Numbered from the stretch's first letter, positions 24,826-32,531 are shown. The stretch: DNA of 64,000 bases from Bacteroidetes oral taxon 274 str. F0058 (GCA_000163695.1 GG774889.1:874515-938514); one strand, 5' to 3'. Numbers and translations: made by a program. The notes: a model not told the origin generated them from the sequence alone.

Positions 24826-25238
24826 TGAAAACACTAATTTTTATTTTGTTATTTATGCTTACTTCTTATAATAAAGCAGACGGTCAATTATCTCAAACAC
24901 CGATTATTGACGGCGATATATATATTTATGAGTTTGCAATAAAAAGACCTGGGCGGGCAAATCTTGGTTTTATAATTGTGGATAGAGATTCGTATCAAGA
25001 TATATCTTTTGATGTATATTTCTCAAAAGGTAAGATAAGTAAAGTAAATAGAACGATTAGTCCTGTTTATTCAGATAACAACGTTGCTGATAAGTTAGGC
25101 AACTTTTATTATAGCAGTGATGATTTTATAAAAAAACGCAGATTAATACCTGACAATATTTATAAAATGATTTACTCTTCTTTTTTGGAAATGACAAATA
25201 AAGAACGGTTGAAAATATTAAATAAACTTTCAAAGTAA
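24825..25238 (+). CDS. uncharacterised secreted protein
   Basis: A 137-residue protein with a signal peptide (about 1-20, ending KADGQ). The mature part is beta rich at first (GDIYIYEFAIKRPG, LGFIIVDRD) and helical at the end (MTNKERLKILNKLSK). It is single copy in the window. No family recognised. Neighbours on both sides are island genes of AT-rich composition, so it is probably part of the same accessory pool. Confidence 0.55.
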   Translation: MKTLIFILLFMLTSYNKADGQLSQTPIIDGDIYIYEFAIKRPGRANLGFIIVDRDSYQDISFDVYFSKGKISKVNRTISPVYSDNNVADKLGNFYYSSDDFIKKRRLIPDNIYKMIYSSFLEMTNKERLKILNKLSK

Positions 25239-25367
25239 AATAGGCAGGCGTGAATTCTGAAATGCGATCTAAAATCTACTGTCTAACATTTAGAAATACC
25301 ACTTATACCGTAGGTATCTGTATGCTTGTGGAATGCTGGAATTACACCTGCGTTAATAAATAATTTG

Positions 25368-25375
25368 TATATTTG
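25368..25375 (+). promoter_or_regulatory. -7 box before the small lipoprotein at 25387
   Basis: TATATTTG fits TAnnTTTG and is followed by the start codon only 11 bases later. No convincing -33 element is seen. Confidence 0.4.
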
Positions 25376-25386
25376 CAAAATTGGTG

Positions 25387-25704
25387 ATGATGGAATACGT
25401 AAAATATATTATAATATTTATAACGACTACTATTATGTTATTGTCTTCGTCTTGTTTTTCCACGAAGAGATGTGAAAGATGTAAAATAGAAAAAGTATCA
25501 ACAATAGTAGTTAAAAGTGATAATTCGTATTCTATGCAAGTTAGATTTAATCGTTGCAACTCAAAGTATATGAGAGAAACCCTTGTAAGGAACGAGTTGA
25601 TAAATAGATATCCATCAATCGAAAATAAGACAATATGTATTGATGAATATTTAGGAAAAAGATATAACGAATATCGATATGAAATAAGTATAAAAGTAGA
25701 ATGA
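25387..25704 (+). CDS. small lipoprotein-like protein
   Basis: About 105 residues. An N-terminal hydrophobic segment (YIIIFITTTIMLLSSSCF) contains a lipobox-like LSSSC. It is followed by a short Cys-containing part (RCERCKIEKV) and a basic C-terminal half. TTG and GTG codons just upstream are alternative starts. Single copy in the window and not recognised. The two cysteines of CERC could form a disulfide in the periplasm. Confidence 0.5.
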   Translation: MMEYVKYIIIFITTTIMLLSSSCFSTKRCERCKIEKVSTIVVKSDNSYSMQVRFNRCNSKYMRETLVRNELINRYPSIENKTICIDEYLGKRYNEYRYEISIKVE

Positions 25705-25769
25705 AAAAATGTATTAATGGTTTGCTTAGGGCTAAATATTTGTTTATCAATTATTTTTAATCGTTAGTT

Positions 25770-26237
25770 ATGTACTCAATGAAAAAATATATCATATCTC
25801 CATGCTTTTTCTTGTTGATAATTATTCCCAATATGTCGACACAGGTTTATTATATGCGTAATGAGTTTAAAAATATTCCATGTGAGATATTAAATAATAT
25901 CAATAAAATGGGGATAGATGATAATTTATTACTGACAGAATTAGAGGGAAAATACTTCAATGCTCTTTATCAAATAGATAAACAAGAATATAGTTTGTGT
26001 TGTAAAAAAGTGGCTTTTTTTACAGGCAGTCTTGGTAAAACAAAAAGTGATAAGAAAATGTATTTTGCAGGGGAAAAGAGCAATTTTAGATTAAATAATT
26101 CCCCAAATGTTGGCACATTATACATTTTTAACGCCGAGCAAAAAGAGCAATCCGGCGGCTACGATGCAGCGATTATATATTGGAGTAAAAGATTAGTACC
26201 AATAAATGAAGTCGTCAAAAGGCTAAAAAAACATTAA
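25770..26237 (+). CDS. secreted family A protein, copy 2
   Basis: A 155-residue protein. Translation may start at ATG 25779 (MKKYIISPCFFLL), which gives a cleaner signal peptide. It shares with copies 1 and 3 LTELEGKYFNALYQID, KKVAFFTG, FNAEQKEQSGGYDAAIIYWS and the final EVVKRLKKH. Like copies 1 and 3 it is followed by the 3' relic of the lipoprotein family, here at 26250. It has no catalytic motif. Confidence 0.65.
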   Translation: MYSMKKYIISPCFFLLIIIPNMSTQVYYMRNEFKNIPCEILNNINKMGIDDNLLLTELEGKYFNALYQIDKQEYSLCCKKVAFFTGSLGKTKSDKKMYFAGEKSNFRLNNSPNVGTLYIFNAEQKEQSGGYDAAIIYWSKRLVPINEVVKRLKKH

Positions 26238-26249
26238 GTAGTATTAGAT

Positions 26250-26275
26250 ATGTATCCGCCATACCAATCGCAATG
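26250..26275 (+). repeat. 3' relic of the island lipoprotein family
   Basis: ATGTATCCGCCATACCAATC followed by GCAATGATTT matches the end of the lipoprotein gene at 27305 and the sequence after it. It begins a repeated block that leads into family B copy 1. Confidence 0.65.
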
Positions 26276-26327
26276 ATTTATGATAGAAGATAATATGAAT
26301 GAAAAACTAACCAAATAAATACAAAAT

Positions 26328-26855
26328 ATGAGAAATTACATTTTTATTAGCTTGTTGTTGGTTATGTGTATTGTCAATTCTTGTATTACGGCAAGATGTC
26401 CCGGTTATGATTTGAATGATTACCGATATATCTCTTTTAGGCTCGGAGACACATTGACTTATGTATCCAATAAATCAGATACGATTCATCTGGTAGTTAT
26501 CGATTTTTTCAGTAGAGGTTACTATGAGTTTAAAGCAGTTCCCGATTATGAGTGTAATTTAGACACATATTATCAAACGGATACCCAACAAGGTATTTCC
26601 ATTAAAGAACATATAATGTACATAACAGGTGCTCGATTCTGTAACGATAAGGCATATTTGAGAGATGATGAACCTAAAGATGACTGCGAGAAAGAAGAAG
26701 CTGATACTGTGATTAATGGTTTGTCGTACAGAAAGTATGTAGTGAGAGATATATCGGGAGAAAGAAGAATAGACCGATACATAAAACTCGATTATCGGGG
26801 TATTATTGAATTTCACGATAAATCTACAGGATTAACTTGGAAACAGATATGGTAG
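26328..26855 (+). CDS. family B lipoprotein, copy 1
   Basis: A 175-residue protein with a lipoprotein leader (CIVNSC, cysteine about residue 19). The mature part has YRYISFRLGDTLTYVSNKSD, HLVVIDFFSRGYYEFKAVPD, and a C-terminal half with YRKYVVRDISGERRIDRYIK ending TGLTWKQIW. Copy 2 at 27383 is nearly identical, and leader-only stumps of the family occur at 33289 and 34179. Its stop overlaps the region where the next lipoprotein begins (ATG 26858, two bases on), so the two are likely co-translated. Function unknown. Confidence 0.65.
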   Translation: MRNYIFISLLLVMCIVNSCITARCPGYDLNDYRYISFRLGDTLTYVSNKSDTIHLVVIDFFSRGYYEFKAVPDYECNLDTYYQTDTQQGISIKEHIMYITGARFCNDKAYLRDDEPKDDCEKEEADTVINGLSYRKYVVRDISGERRIDRYIKLDYRGIIEFHDKSTGLTWKQIW

Positions 26856-26857
26856 AT

Positions 26858-27331
26858 ATGAAAAAATTATTGTTGGTAATTGTATGTGTGGTACTGATTT
26901 CGTGTAAATTCGAATGGTTCGGTGAAAGAAGATATACCATTATTGTATCTAATAATTCGAATCATTCTATAGTATTCCATTTTGCATTCGGAGGTTTGTA
27001 TGATGGAGGATTATATCCTGATACCTTGCTACCTCAATCAGATGAATATGTGTGTAAAGATATTAAAGCCTCAGGTAAATATTATTATGATAGTAGTGCT
27101 AAATGGGAAGATATATATTCTAATTTACCTTGCGATACTATGTCTGTATTTATTTTTCATACCGACACATTGAATAAATACAGTTGGCAAGAGGTCAGAG
27201 ACGGTTATAAGATACTGAGACGTTACGATTTAAGTCTGGAAGATATAAAAAAGATGAAATGGACTATCCCATATCCCCCCGACGAGAGTATGGCAGAGAT
27301 GAAGATGTATCCTCCATACCAGAAACAATGA
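26858..27331 (+). CDS. island lipoprotein (KYSW..IR..YKIL family)
   Basis: 157 residues from the ATG at 26858, which starts directly at the leader KKLLLVIVCVVLISC (lipobox cysteine about 16). The mature part has TIIVSNNSNHSIVFHF, LPCDTMSVFIFHTDTLNKYS and a conserved-looking C terminus RRYDLSLEDIKKMKWTI ending MKMYPPYQKQ. I recall many Bacteroides lipoproteins of this type, of unknown function. Its last codons are left as relics after three family A genes, implying that this family once lay downstream of each of them. Confidence 0.65.
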   Translation: MKKLLLVIVCVVLISCKFEWFGERRYTIIVSNNSNHSIVFHFAFGGLYDGGLYPDTLLPQSDEYVCKDIKASGKYYYDSSAKWEDIYSNLPCDTMSVFIFHTDTLNKYSWQEVRDGYKILRRYDLSLEDIKKMKWTIPYPPDESMAEMKMYPPYQKQ

Positions 27332-27382
27332 TTTATGATAGAAGATAATATGAATGAAAAACTAACCAAATAAATACAAAAT

Positions 27383-27910
27383 ATGAGAAATTACATTTTT
27401 ATTGGCTTGTTGTTGGTTATGTGTATTGTTAATTCTTGTATTACGGCAAGATGTCACGGTTATGATTTGAATGATTACCGATATATCTCTTTTAGGCTCG
27501 GAGACACATTGACTTATGTATCCAATAAATCAGATACGATTCATCTGGTAGTTATCGATTTTTTCAGTAAAGGCTACTATGAGTTTAAAGCAGTTCCCGA
27601 TTATAAGTGTAATTTAGATACATATTATCAAACGGATACCAAACAAGGAATTTCCATTAAAGAACATATAATGTATATAACAGGTGCTCAATTCTGTAAC
27701 GATAAGGCATATTTGAAATATTATGAATCCAAAGATGATTGCGAGAAAGAAGAATCGGATACTGTGGTTAATGGTTTGTCGTACAGAAAGTATGTAGTGA
27801 GAGATATATCGGGAGAAAGAAGAATAGACCGATACATAAAACTCGATTATCGGGGTATTATTGAATTTCACGATAAATCTACAGGATTAACTTGGAAACA
27901 GATATGGTAG
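27383..27910 (+). CDS. family B lipoprotein, copy 2
   Basis: A 175-residue near-duplicate of 26328-26855, with the same lipobox and about 90 percent or more residue identity by eye; differences cluster around the KYYESKDD region. The 75 bases upstream are also duplicated. What follows is different: copy 1 is followed by the lipoprotein at 26858, copy 2 by family A copy 3 at 27913. The 5' end of the downstream reading frame is conserved in both, so the exchange point is inside the downstream leader. Confidence 0.65.
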   Translation: MRNYIFIGLLLVMCIVNSCITARCHGYDLNDYRYISFRLGDTLTYVSNKSDTIHLVVIDFFSKGYYEFKAVPDYKCNLDTYYQTDTKQGISIKEHIMYITGAQFCNDKAYLKYYESKDDCEKEESDTVVNGLSYRKYVVRDISGERRIDRYIKLDYRGIIEFHDKSTGLTWKQIW

Positions 27911-27912
27911 GT

Positions 27913-28341
27913 ATGAAAAAATTATTAGTAATAGTATGTTTAGAAATGTTAGCATTTAGTTGTTCCTCTATTCACAAAAGTAATTTTAATTATGATAGTG
28001 TAACACAGAAAGAAAGAAGTGATAATTTACTATTGAGTGAAACTGAAAGCGCATATCTCAATAGAATTTTTGAAACCACTCGGAAAGATTTTGATTTCAC
28101 TAATAAAAAAGTGGGATTTATTAAAATTAGTGGAGAAAGAGGTAAAACTTATTACTTTAATATGCAAGAGAAACATTCTACTGATGCAAGCTATCCCTGC
28201 GATAACGGCACTTTATACATTTTTAATGCTACTCAAAAAGCCGAGAGCGGCGGTTATGATGCTGCGATTGTGTATTGGAGTAAATTTTCACTCCCAATAG
28301 AAGATGTCGTCAAAAGGCTAAAAAACATTAAGCTGTATTAG
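27913..28341 (+). CDS. secreted family A protein, copy 3
   Basis: 142 residues from ATG 27913, two bases after the family B stop. The leader KKLLVIVCLEMLAFSCSS is nearly the same as in copy 1. The N-terminal third is shortened relative to copy 1, but the C-terminal block FNATQKAESGGYDAAIVYWS is almost identical. The end is slightly altered (VKRLKNIKLY rather than VKRLKKH) by a small indel. It is followed by the lipoprotein relic at 28344. Confidence 0.65.
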   Translation: MKKLLVIVCLEMLAFSCSSIHKSNFNYDSVTQKERSDNLLLSETESAYLNRIFETTRKDFDFTNKKVGFIKISGERGKTYYFNMQEKHSTDASYPCDNGTLYIFNATQKAESGGYDAAIVYWSKFSLPIEDVVKRLKNIKLY

Positions 28342-28343
28342 AT

Positions 28344-28369
28344 ATGTATCCTCCATACCAGAAACAATG
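28344..28369 (+). repeat. 3' relic of the island lipoprotein family
   Basis: ATGTATCCTCCATACCAGAA followed by ACAATGATTTATGAT is identical to the end of the lipoprotein gene at 27305 plus its downstream bases. No open gene remains attached to it. Confidence 0.7.
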
Positions 28370-28410
28370 ATTTATGATTAAGAATAAGGGAAATATTATA
28401 CAGACTACAA

Positions 28411-28447
28411 GTATTCACTAAATGGTTAACAAACAAATATATCTTTG
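28411..28447 (+). promoter_or_regulatory. shared leader with -7 box in front of family C copy 1
   Basis: The core GTATTCACTAAATGGTTAAC is repeated at 31596 and 32474 in front of family D genes. Here it ends in TATCTTTG (28440-28447), an exact TAnnTTTG box two bases from the ATG. Elsewhere the same place reads TATATTTTG. The box may serve a leaderless or internally initiated mRNA, or the upstream ATG at 28422 may be used. Confidence 0.4.
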
Positions 28448-28448
28448 T

Positions 28449-29051
28449 ATGAAAAAGTCGTTGATAATGATTGTTCTAATTTTCGCAGTTTCTATTGCGA
28501 CATTTTCTCAAAGAGTGGTTTTGGATATGGAAGTGCCCAAATTGGAAAAAGGAGCTATCAAGAGAGTACGAAAAGTATTCAAGATACCCAAGAAGACCGA
28601 GCTATATGCAGCTATTGTTATTTTTCCGAACGATACTGTTCGCTTCAACCACTATGAATTACCTTTTGATTTTAACAGAACTCTATATGATTATCTTCAA
28701 AAATTGAAATTTCATAATACTGCCTATGAAGTATTTGTTTTTGACAAGCAATTAACAAATGTCTATGTCGTTAATCGAATATTTTTGGGACGAGGCAAAC
28801 TCGAACGGGAACATTACTTGGGTAATGATGAAGACCGCTCTCTCTCCTCTCTGTTATCAACGAAAAAATATGATTACGTGTTTAATATACACTATAATGA
28901 TTTGGGTTTTTATAAAGCAATCTTAGGTTTTAAGGATGGTCTTGTAGAGATGTCATATTATAAAGATGGGCAGTGGCATTCGGAGTTTGTCTGCGGCAGC
29001 GATGATTTTTCATTTTTAAAACCATTGTTAGATGATAAAATAATTAAGTGA
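28449..29051 (+). CDS. secreted family C protein, copy 1
   Basis: 200 residues from ATG 28449 (MKKSLIMIVLIFAVS); an upstream in-frame ATG at 28422 adds nine residues. The signal peptide ends near ATFSQR. It is the first of four consecutive paralogs. Shared features are VPKLEKGAIKRVRK after the leader, a DTVRF-type segment, YEVFVFDKQLTNVYVVNR, a YDYVFNI motif, an LGFKDGLVEMSYYKDGQWHS segment, and the signature DDFSFLKPLLDDK at the C terminus. No enzyme motif is seen. The mature protein would be soluble in the periplasm or secreted. Confidence 0.65.
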   Translation: MKKSLIMIVLIFAVSIATFSQRVVLDMEVPKLEKGAIKRVRKVFKIPKKTELYAAIVIFPNDTVRFNHYELPFDFNRTLYDYLQKLKFHNTAYEVFVFDKQLTNVYVVNRIFLGRGKLEREHYLGNDEDRSLSSLLSTKKYDYVFNIHYNDLGFYKAILGFKDGLVEMSYYKDGQWHSEFVCGSDDFSFLKPLLDDKIIK

Positions 29052-29053
29052 AT

Positions 29054-29659
29054 ATGAAAAAAGTACTGATATTTTTAGTTATACTTTTAGGTGCGACAAT
29101 CGATGTCTTTTCTCAAAGAGCTATTTTGGAGGCAGATGTACCCAAGTTAGAAAAAGAAGCTATTGCCAAGATTCGTAGGACATTCCATATCCGTAGGAGT
29201 ACCGAGCTTTTTGCGACTGTTATCTTCTTGCCATATAATACAGGAAGAGACACAATTATGGGGATACCTTACTTTGACACCGGTCAGAGGGTGGAAACAT
29301 ATCTCAGCGGATTGAAATTTTATAGTAAGGCGTATGAAATTTTTGTATACGATAAAAATTTAAAGTATGTTTATGTTATTAATAGGATTCTTCAGGGTAG
29401 AGGAAAGTATAAAAAAGAATATTATTTAGGGAAAAAAGAAGACTACATCGTATGCCAATTGTTATTGGAAAAACGCTGTGATTTTGTCTATAATATGAAT
29501 GAAGTACAATTTAGTGACAATCGGGTTATGCTCTGCTTAAAAAACGGACTTATAGATTTGGTCTATTTTGATGATGACGTATGGCATTCTAAACAGGTTT
29601 GCATAAAAGAAGATTTTTCGTTTCTAAAACCATTAATAGACGAAGACGGAACAGAATGA
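29054..29659 (+). CDS. secreted family C protein, copy 2
   Basis: 201 residues, starting two bases after copy 1 ends; a GTG two codons upstream overlaps the previous stop. The signal peptide ends near DVFSQRA. It retains VPKLEKEAIAKIRR, YEIFVYDKNLKYVYVINRIL, CDFVYNM and EDFSFLKPLIDED. It is the copy most diverged in its C-terminal third (LVYFDDDVWHSKQVC). The tight spacing indicates one transcript for the C cluster. Confidence 0.65.
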   Translation: MKKVLIFLVILLGATIDVFSQRAILEADVPKLEKEAIAKIRRTFHIRRSTELFATVIFLPYNTGRDTIMGIPYFDTGQRVETYLSGLKFYSKAYEIFVYDKNLKYVYVINRILQGRGKYKKEYYLGKKEDYIVCQLLLEKRCDFVYNMNEVQFSDNRVMLCLKNGLIDLVYFDDDVWHSKQVCIKEDFSFLKPLIDEDGTE

Positions 29660-29678
29660 AAAAAGATAATTTTGGGTT

Positions 29679-30281
29679 ATGAAAAAAGTTGTGGTAATTT
29701 TTCTCCTATTTATCGGTATAGTTACAAATACTTTTTCGCAGCGTATTGTAATGGATATGAATATCCCCAAATTGGAGAAAGACGTGATATCCGATATAAG
29801 GATTTATGAGAGTTATGGGCAAATATCGGATAATACCAAATTATTGGCAACAACAATTTTGGAGTGGGGCGATACGGCAAAACAAAACGGTAAGAATGCC
29901 CTTTTCGATATAAATCAAACCATAGGCAACTATTTGGATAAAATACAAACTTTGGGCTGTGAATATGAAATATTTGTATATGACAGCTCTCTGAAACTCA
30001 TTTACATAAATAATAGAGTTACTTGGGCGGTTGGCAGCAATAAAAAAGAACCCGATAAAATAGACCGTGAGAATTATCTTATCGCACAGTTTTTATTGAA
30101 AGGGAATTATGATTTTGTTTATGCTATTTCTGAGAAAATTTTTAACTATGGTATTGTTTTCTTGTGTTTTAAGAATGGTCTTATGGATTTGGCATATTTA
30201 AAATATGATCTTTGGTATTCTACTCCCGTATGCAGTAGCGATGATTTTTCTTTTTTGAAACCGTTGTTAGATGATAAATAA
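29679..30281 (+). CDS. secreted family C protein, copy 3
   Basis: 200 residues with leader KKVVVIFLLFIGIVTNTFSQ. The mature part keeps IPKLEKDVISDIR, YEIFVYDSSLKLIYINNR and YDFVYAISEKIFNYGIVFL, and the C-terminal SSDDFSFLKPLLDDK. Its C-terminal half is closest to copy 4 (shared REN.L.IAQFLLKGNYDFVY), while its N-terminal half differs, which suggests gene conversion along the array. Confidence 0.65.
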   Translation: MKKVVVIFLLFIGIVTNTFSQRIVMDMNIPKLEKDVISDIRIYESYGQISDNTKLLATTILEWGDTAKQNGKNALFDINQTIGNYLDKIQTLGCEYEIFVYDSSLKLIYINNRVTWAVGSNKKEPDKIDRENYLIAQFLLKGNYDFVYAISEKIFNYGIVFLCFKNGLMDLAYLKYDLWYSTPVCSSDDFSFLKPLLDDK

Positions 30282-30291
30282 TTAAGTGAAT

Positions 30292-30927
30292 ATGAAACAA
30301 GTACTGATATTTTTGATTATACTTTTAGGGGCGACAATCGATGTTTTCTCTCAAAGAGTAGTTTTGGAGACAGATGTACCTACGTTAGAGAAAGAAACGA
30401 TTGCCAATGTTAGAAAACAATGTGGAATCACAGATAAAACCAACTTATATGCTACAATTGTTTTCGAAGTGGTTGATACATCTAAAAGATATAACGGAGA
30501 TGCTTTCTTTGATACAGAGGAAACAATAAAAAATTACTTGAACAGGGTAAAAATTTATCATTATAGGTATGAATCATTCGTATATGATGATAGAGTAGAG
30601 CATGTTTACGTGCGAAATAGGTTTCTGGCATGGAATATAGGGCGGTATAAACAGAAAAGCGACATAGTTGAGCGAGAGAATATATCTATTGCCCAGTTTT
30701 TATTGAAAGGGAATTATGATTTTGTCTATTCTATTTCAGAAAAAAAGTTCAATTATGCTATTATTTTGTTGTGTTTTAAGAATGGACTTAGAGATTTAGC
30801 ATACCTCAAAGATGGACAATGGTATTCTACTCCCGTATGCGGTAGTGATGATTTTTCGTTTTTAAAACCGTTGTTAGAGGAGAGATTAAAAGAACGTGAA
30901 ATTATCAGAGAGAGACTGAAAAAATAA
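30292..30927 (+). CDS. secreted family C protein, copy 4
   Basis: 211 residues with leader KQVLIFLIILLGATIDVFSQ, nearly identical to that of copy 2 at both DNA and protein level, whereas the C-terminal part matches copy 3. It is therefore a mosaic. The mature part has VPTLEKETIANVRKQCG, YESFVYDDRVEHVYVRNR, YDFVYSISEKKFNYAIILL and GSDDFSFLKPLLEE with a short charged extension. It is followed by the second 73-base repeat. Confidence 0.65.
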   Translation: MKQVLIFLIILLGATIDVFSQRVVLETDVPTLEKETIANVRKQCGITDKTNLYATIVFEVVDTSKRYNGDAFFDTEETIKNYLNRVKIYHYRYESFVYDDRVEHVYVRNRFLAWNIGRYKQKSDIVERENISIAQFLLKGNYDFVYSISEKKFNYAIILLCFKNGLRDLAYLKDGQWYSTPVCGSDDFSFLKPLLEERLKEREIIRERLKK

Positions 30928-30947
30928 GAAGGAGCGAGATAGCAAGC

Positions 30948-31020
30948 GATAAGAGGCGAATGGTATTATTCTCCTGATAATTGTAAAATTTTTATTCTAT
31001 TTTAAATCCTAAAAATATGG
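30948..31020 (+). repeat. 73-base island repeat, copy 2
   Basis: Same length and nearly the same sequence as 24613-24685. It carries a decayed piece of the 5' end of the beta-helix-type gene (GATAAGAGGCGAATGG) and ends at ATGG, where the family A copy 4 reading frame opens. Confidence 0.75.
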
Positions 31021-31058
31021 TTAAAGACATTTTTTTATCTATTAAATCAATAAAAGGA

Positions 31059-31511
31059 ATGAAACAATTAGCTTTAATATTCTGTATGCTTTTTATTTTC
31101 AATAGTTACCTGATAGGGCAAGAACAATTAACAGAAAGTATGCCTAAAGATATTTCGGATTGTCTTACAAAAGTGGGAAAAGACACTCTATCAACCTTGA
31201 ATTTATGTGAAAGTAAATATTTGAACTGTCGTTTTCAAAAAAACAAAGGTACATTTGATTTTTGCGATAAAAAAGTAGCATTTTTTAAGGGTAATACAGG
31301 AATGATACAGAGTACGAAAAAAGATTTTTTTGATAAAGAAAAAGATTTTATAAATATAAAAGGTTTTCTTCCTTTGGATTCAGGTCAATTGATAGTTTTT
31401 AATGAAAATGAAGCAAGGCAAGTTGGATATAATGCTGTTATTGTTGTTGCCAGTAAGAAATATTTGACAAAAAAAGAGATTTTATGTCGATTAAAAAAGA
31501 AAATTAAATAG
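31059..31511 (+). CDS. secreted family A protein, copy 4 (diverged)
   Basis: 150 residues from ATG 31059 (MKQLALIFCMLFIFNS); an upstream in-frame ATG at 31017 adds 14 residues but spoils the leader. AAAGGA lies just before the chosen start. Family features are MPKDISDCLTKVGKD, LNLCESKYLNCRFQ, KKVAFFKGNTG, and a C-terminal block VGYNAVIVVASKKYLTKKE ending LCRLKKK. It is the most diverged of the four and lacks the ESGGYDAAI wording. It probably represents a second subfamily of the same fold. Confidence 0.6.
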   Translation: MKQLALIFCMLFIFNSYLIGQEQLTESMPKDISDCLTKVGKDTLSTLNLCESKYLNCRFQKNKGTFDFCDKKVAFFKGNTGMIQSTKKDFFDKEKDFINIKGFLPLDSGQLIVFNENEARQVGYNAVIVVASKKYLTKKEILCRLKKKIK

Positions 31512-31528
31512 GTAAAGATTTAATACGA

Positions 31529-31653
31529 TTAATAAATCTGTTTTTTATGATGGATTATTCTATAAATCATTTTTTAGGGTTATACAATACTGTAAGTATT
31601 CACTAAATGGTTAACAAACCAAATATATTTTGTATGAAAAAGTCAATACTATT
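31529..31653 (+). repeat. family D leader repeat, copy 1
   Basis: About 125 bases, including ATGGATTATTC-type sequence, TTTTTTAGGG, and GTATTCACTAAATGGTTAAC up to the first codons of family D. They are repeated at 32405-32531 with few changes, an offset of 878 bases. Confidence 0.7.
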
Positions 31654-31762
31654 ATTTTATACATTTATCCACTTGACTGGGTTAAACGCACAGAATACGG
31701 AGATATATAGACAAATTAGCGACAAAAACAGATTTGTATCACAAATTTCCATTTTCGTTTGA
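31634..31762 (+). pseudogene. family D gene, 5' stump
   Basis: ATG 31634 gives MKKSILLFYTFIHLTGLNAQ, the family D signal peptide, then NTEIYRQI and a foreign sequence ending in TGA at 31760. After the leader, homology to intact family D genes stops. The following sequence in another frame is the toxin-like fragment 31686-31931. Confidence 0.65.
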
Positions 31763-31931
31763 TGAAATTATTGTAAAAGGAGGAGATTTTTTTGTTACTA
31801 GTAAAGGAAATTTTTGGTATATTGCCCCAGGCTCAATAAATTCAAATAGTGGGTGGTATTCTATTGGAATGTTTCCTAATGGAACTGTTTTTCATCGCTG
31901 TTTTACTAGTTATTATCCGATTGTTCATTAA
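31686..31931 (+). pseudogene. probable severed C-terminal domain of a polymorphic toxin
   Basis: The open frame has no start codon of its own until TTG 31734; it is joined at its 5' side to the broken family D leader. It reads YIDKLATKTDLYHKFPFSFD, then EIIVKGGDFFVTSKGNFWYI, APGSINSNSGWYSIGMFPNG, and TVFHRCFTSYYPIVH to the stop. The pattern (FPxSFDxxI, G.......GxxxY.IG....G.I.HR.F) is one I associate, from memory, with C-terminal toxin modules of Rhs/CdiA-type proteins. A short gap (15 bases) to the probable immunity gene 31947 is the usual toxin-immunity arrangement. It has no N-terminal delivery part, so it is a relic or donor cassette. Confidence 0.4.
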
Positions 31932-31946
31932 AAAAATACATAATAT

Positions 31947-32366
31947 ATGATAACATTTTATGATAGAGAAAGAAAACCCATTATGGTGTTATCAGATTTT
32001 TCTTTCAATAACGAAACGATACCATCTATACATTTTTCCGTGAATATTTCTTACTTTTTTTATAAAGTTTCACGAGAGATAGAGAATTATAAAGTTTATT
32101 TTGATGATTTTTTGAATGAATTAAATTTACTGTATGAAGGAAAAATAGAGTTAGCCAAGTTTGTCCCAATAGAAAGAGAACTTGAAATATATTTTAGACA
32201 ACTTGATTTTGGTCATATCTTAGGGACAATAAAGGTGAATCGTTTTGATATAGACGATATTATATTGGAATCTACATTGAGTATTCAATATAAAATAGAC
32301 CAGTCATTTTTACCCGAGTTGATTCAGAAATTCTCGGCTGTTCTTGACAATTACAATTTAGAATAA
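31947..32366 (+). CDS. probable immunity protein (WapI/DUF6228-like)
   Basis: A 139-residue soluble protein without signal peptide, unlike most of its neighbours. Layout: N-terminal strands (FYDRERKPIMVLSDFSF), FFYKVSREIENYKVYFDDFL, a helix NELNLLYEGKIELAKF, RELEIYFRQLDFGHILGTI, and a C-terminal YKIDQSFLPELIQKFSAVL. The pattern of a strand, a Y.G.A..E-like segment, then GHI and a FxxDQSxLPxxI ending resembles immunity proteins of the WapI/DUF6228 type. It lies 15 bases after the toxin-like fragment. Family assignment is tentative. Confidence 0.5.
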   Translation: MITFYDRERKPIMVLSDFSFNNETIPSIHFSVNISYFFYKVSREIENYKVYFDDFLNELNLLYEGKIELAKFVPIERELEIYFRQLDFGHILGTIKVNRFDIDDIILESTLSIQYKIDQSFLPELIQKFSAVLDNYNLE

Positions 32367-32404
32367 AAATTAATAAGATATGCAGATTTAATCCGGGAAT
32401 TTTT

Positions 32405-32531
32405 AATCAATAAATCTATTTTTTGTGATGGATTATTATATAAATCATTTTTTAGGGCTATACAATACTACAAGTATTCACTAAATGGTTAACAAACCAA
32501 ATATATTTTGTATGAAAAAGTCAATACTATT
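32405..32531 (+). repeat. family D leader repeat, copy 2
   Basis: Matches 31529-31653 almost throughout and ends in the first codons of an intact family D gene. Confidence 0.7.

Noticed and set aside
30928..31058. Additional gene between family C and family A copy 4
   Set aside because: The sequence is the 73-base repeat and a decayed gene stump; no open frame with a start and coding-like composition.
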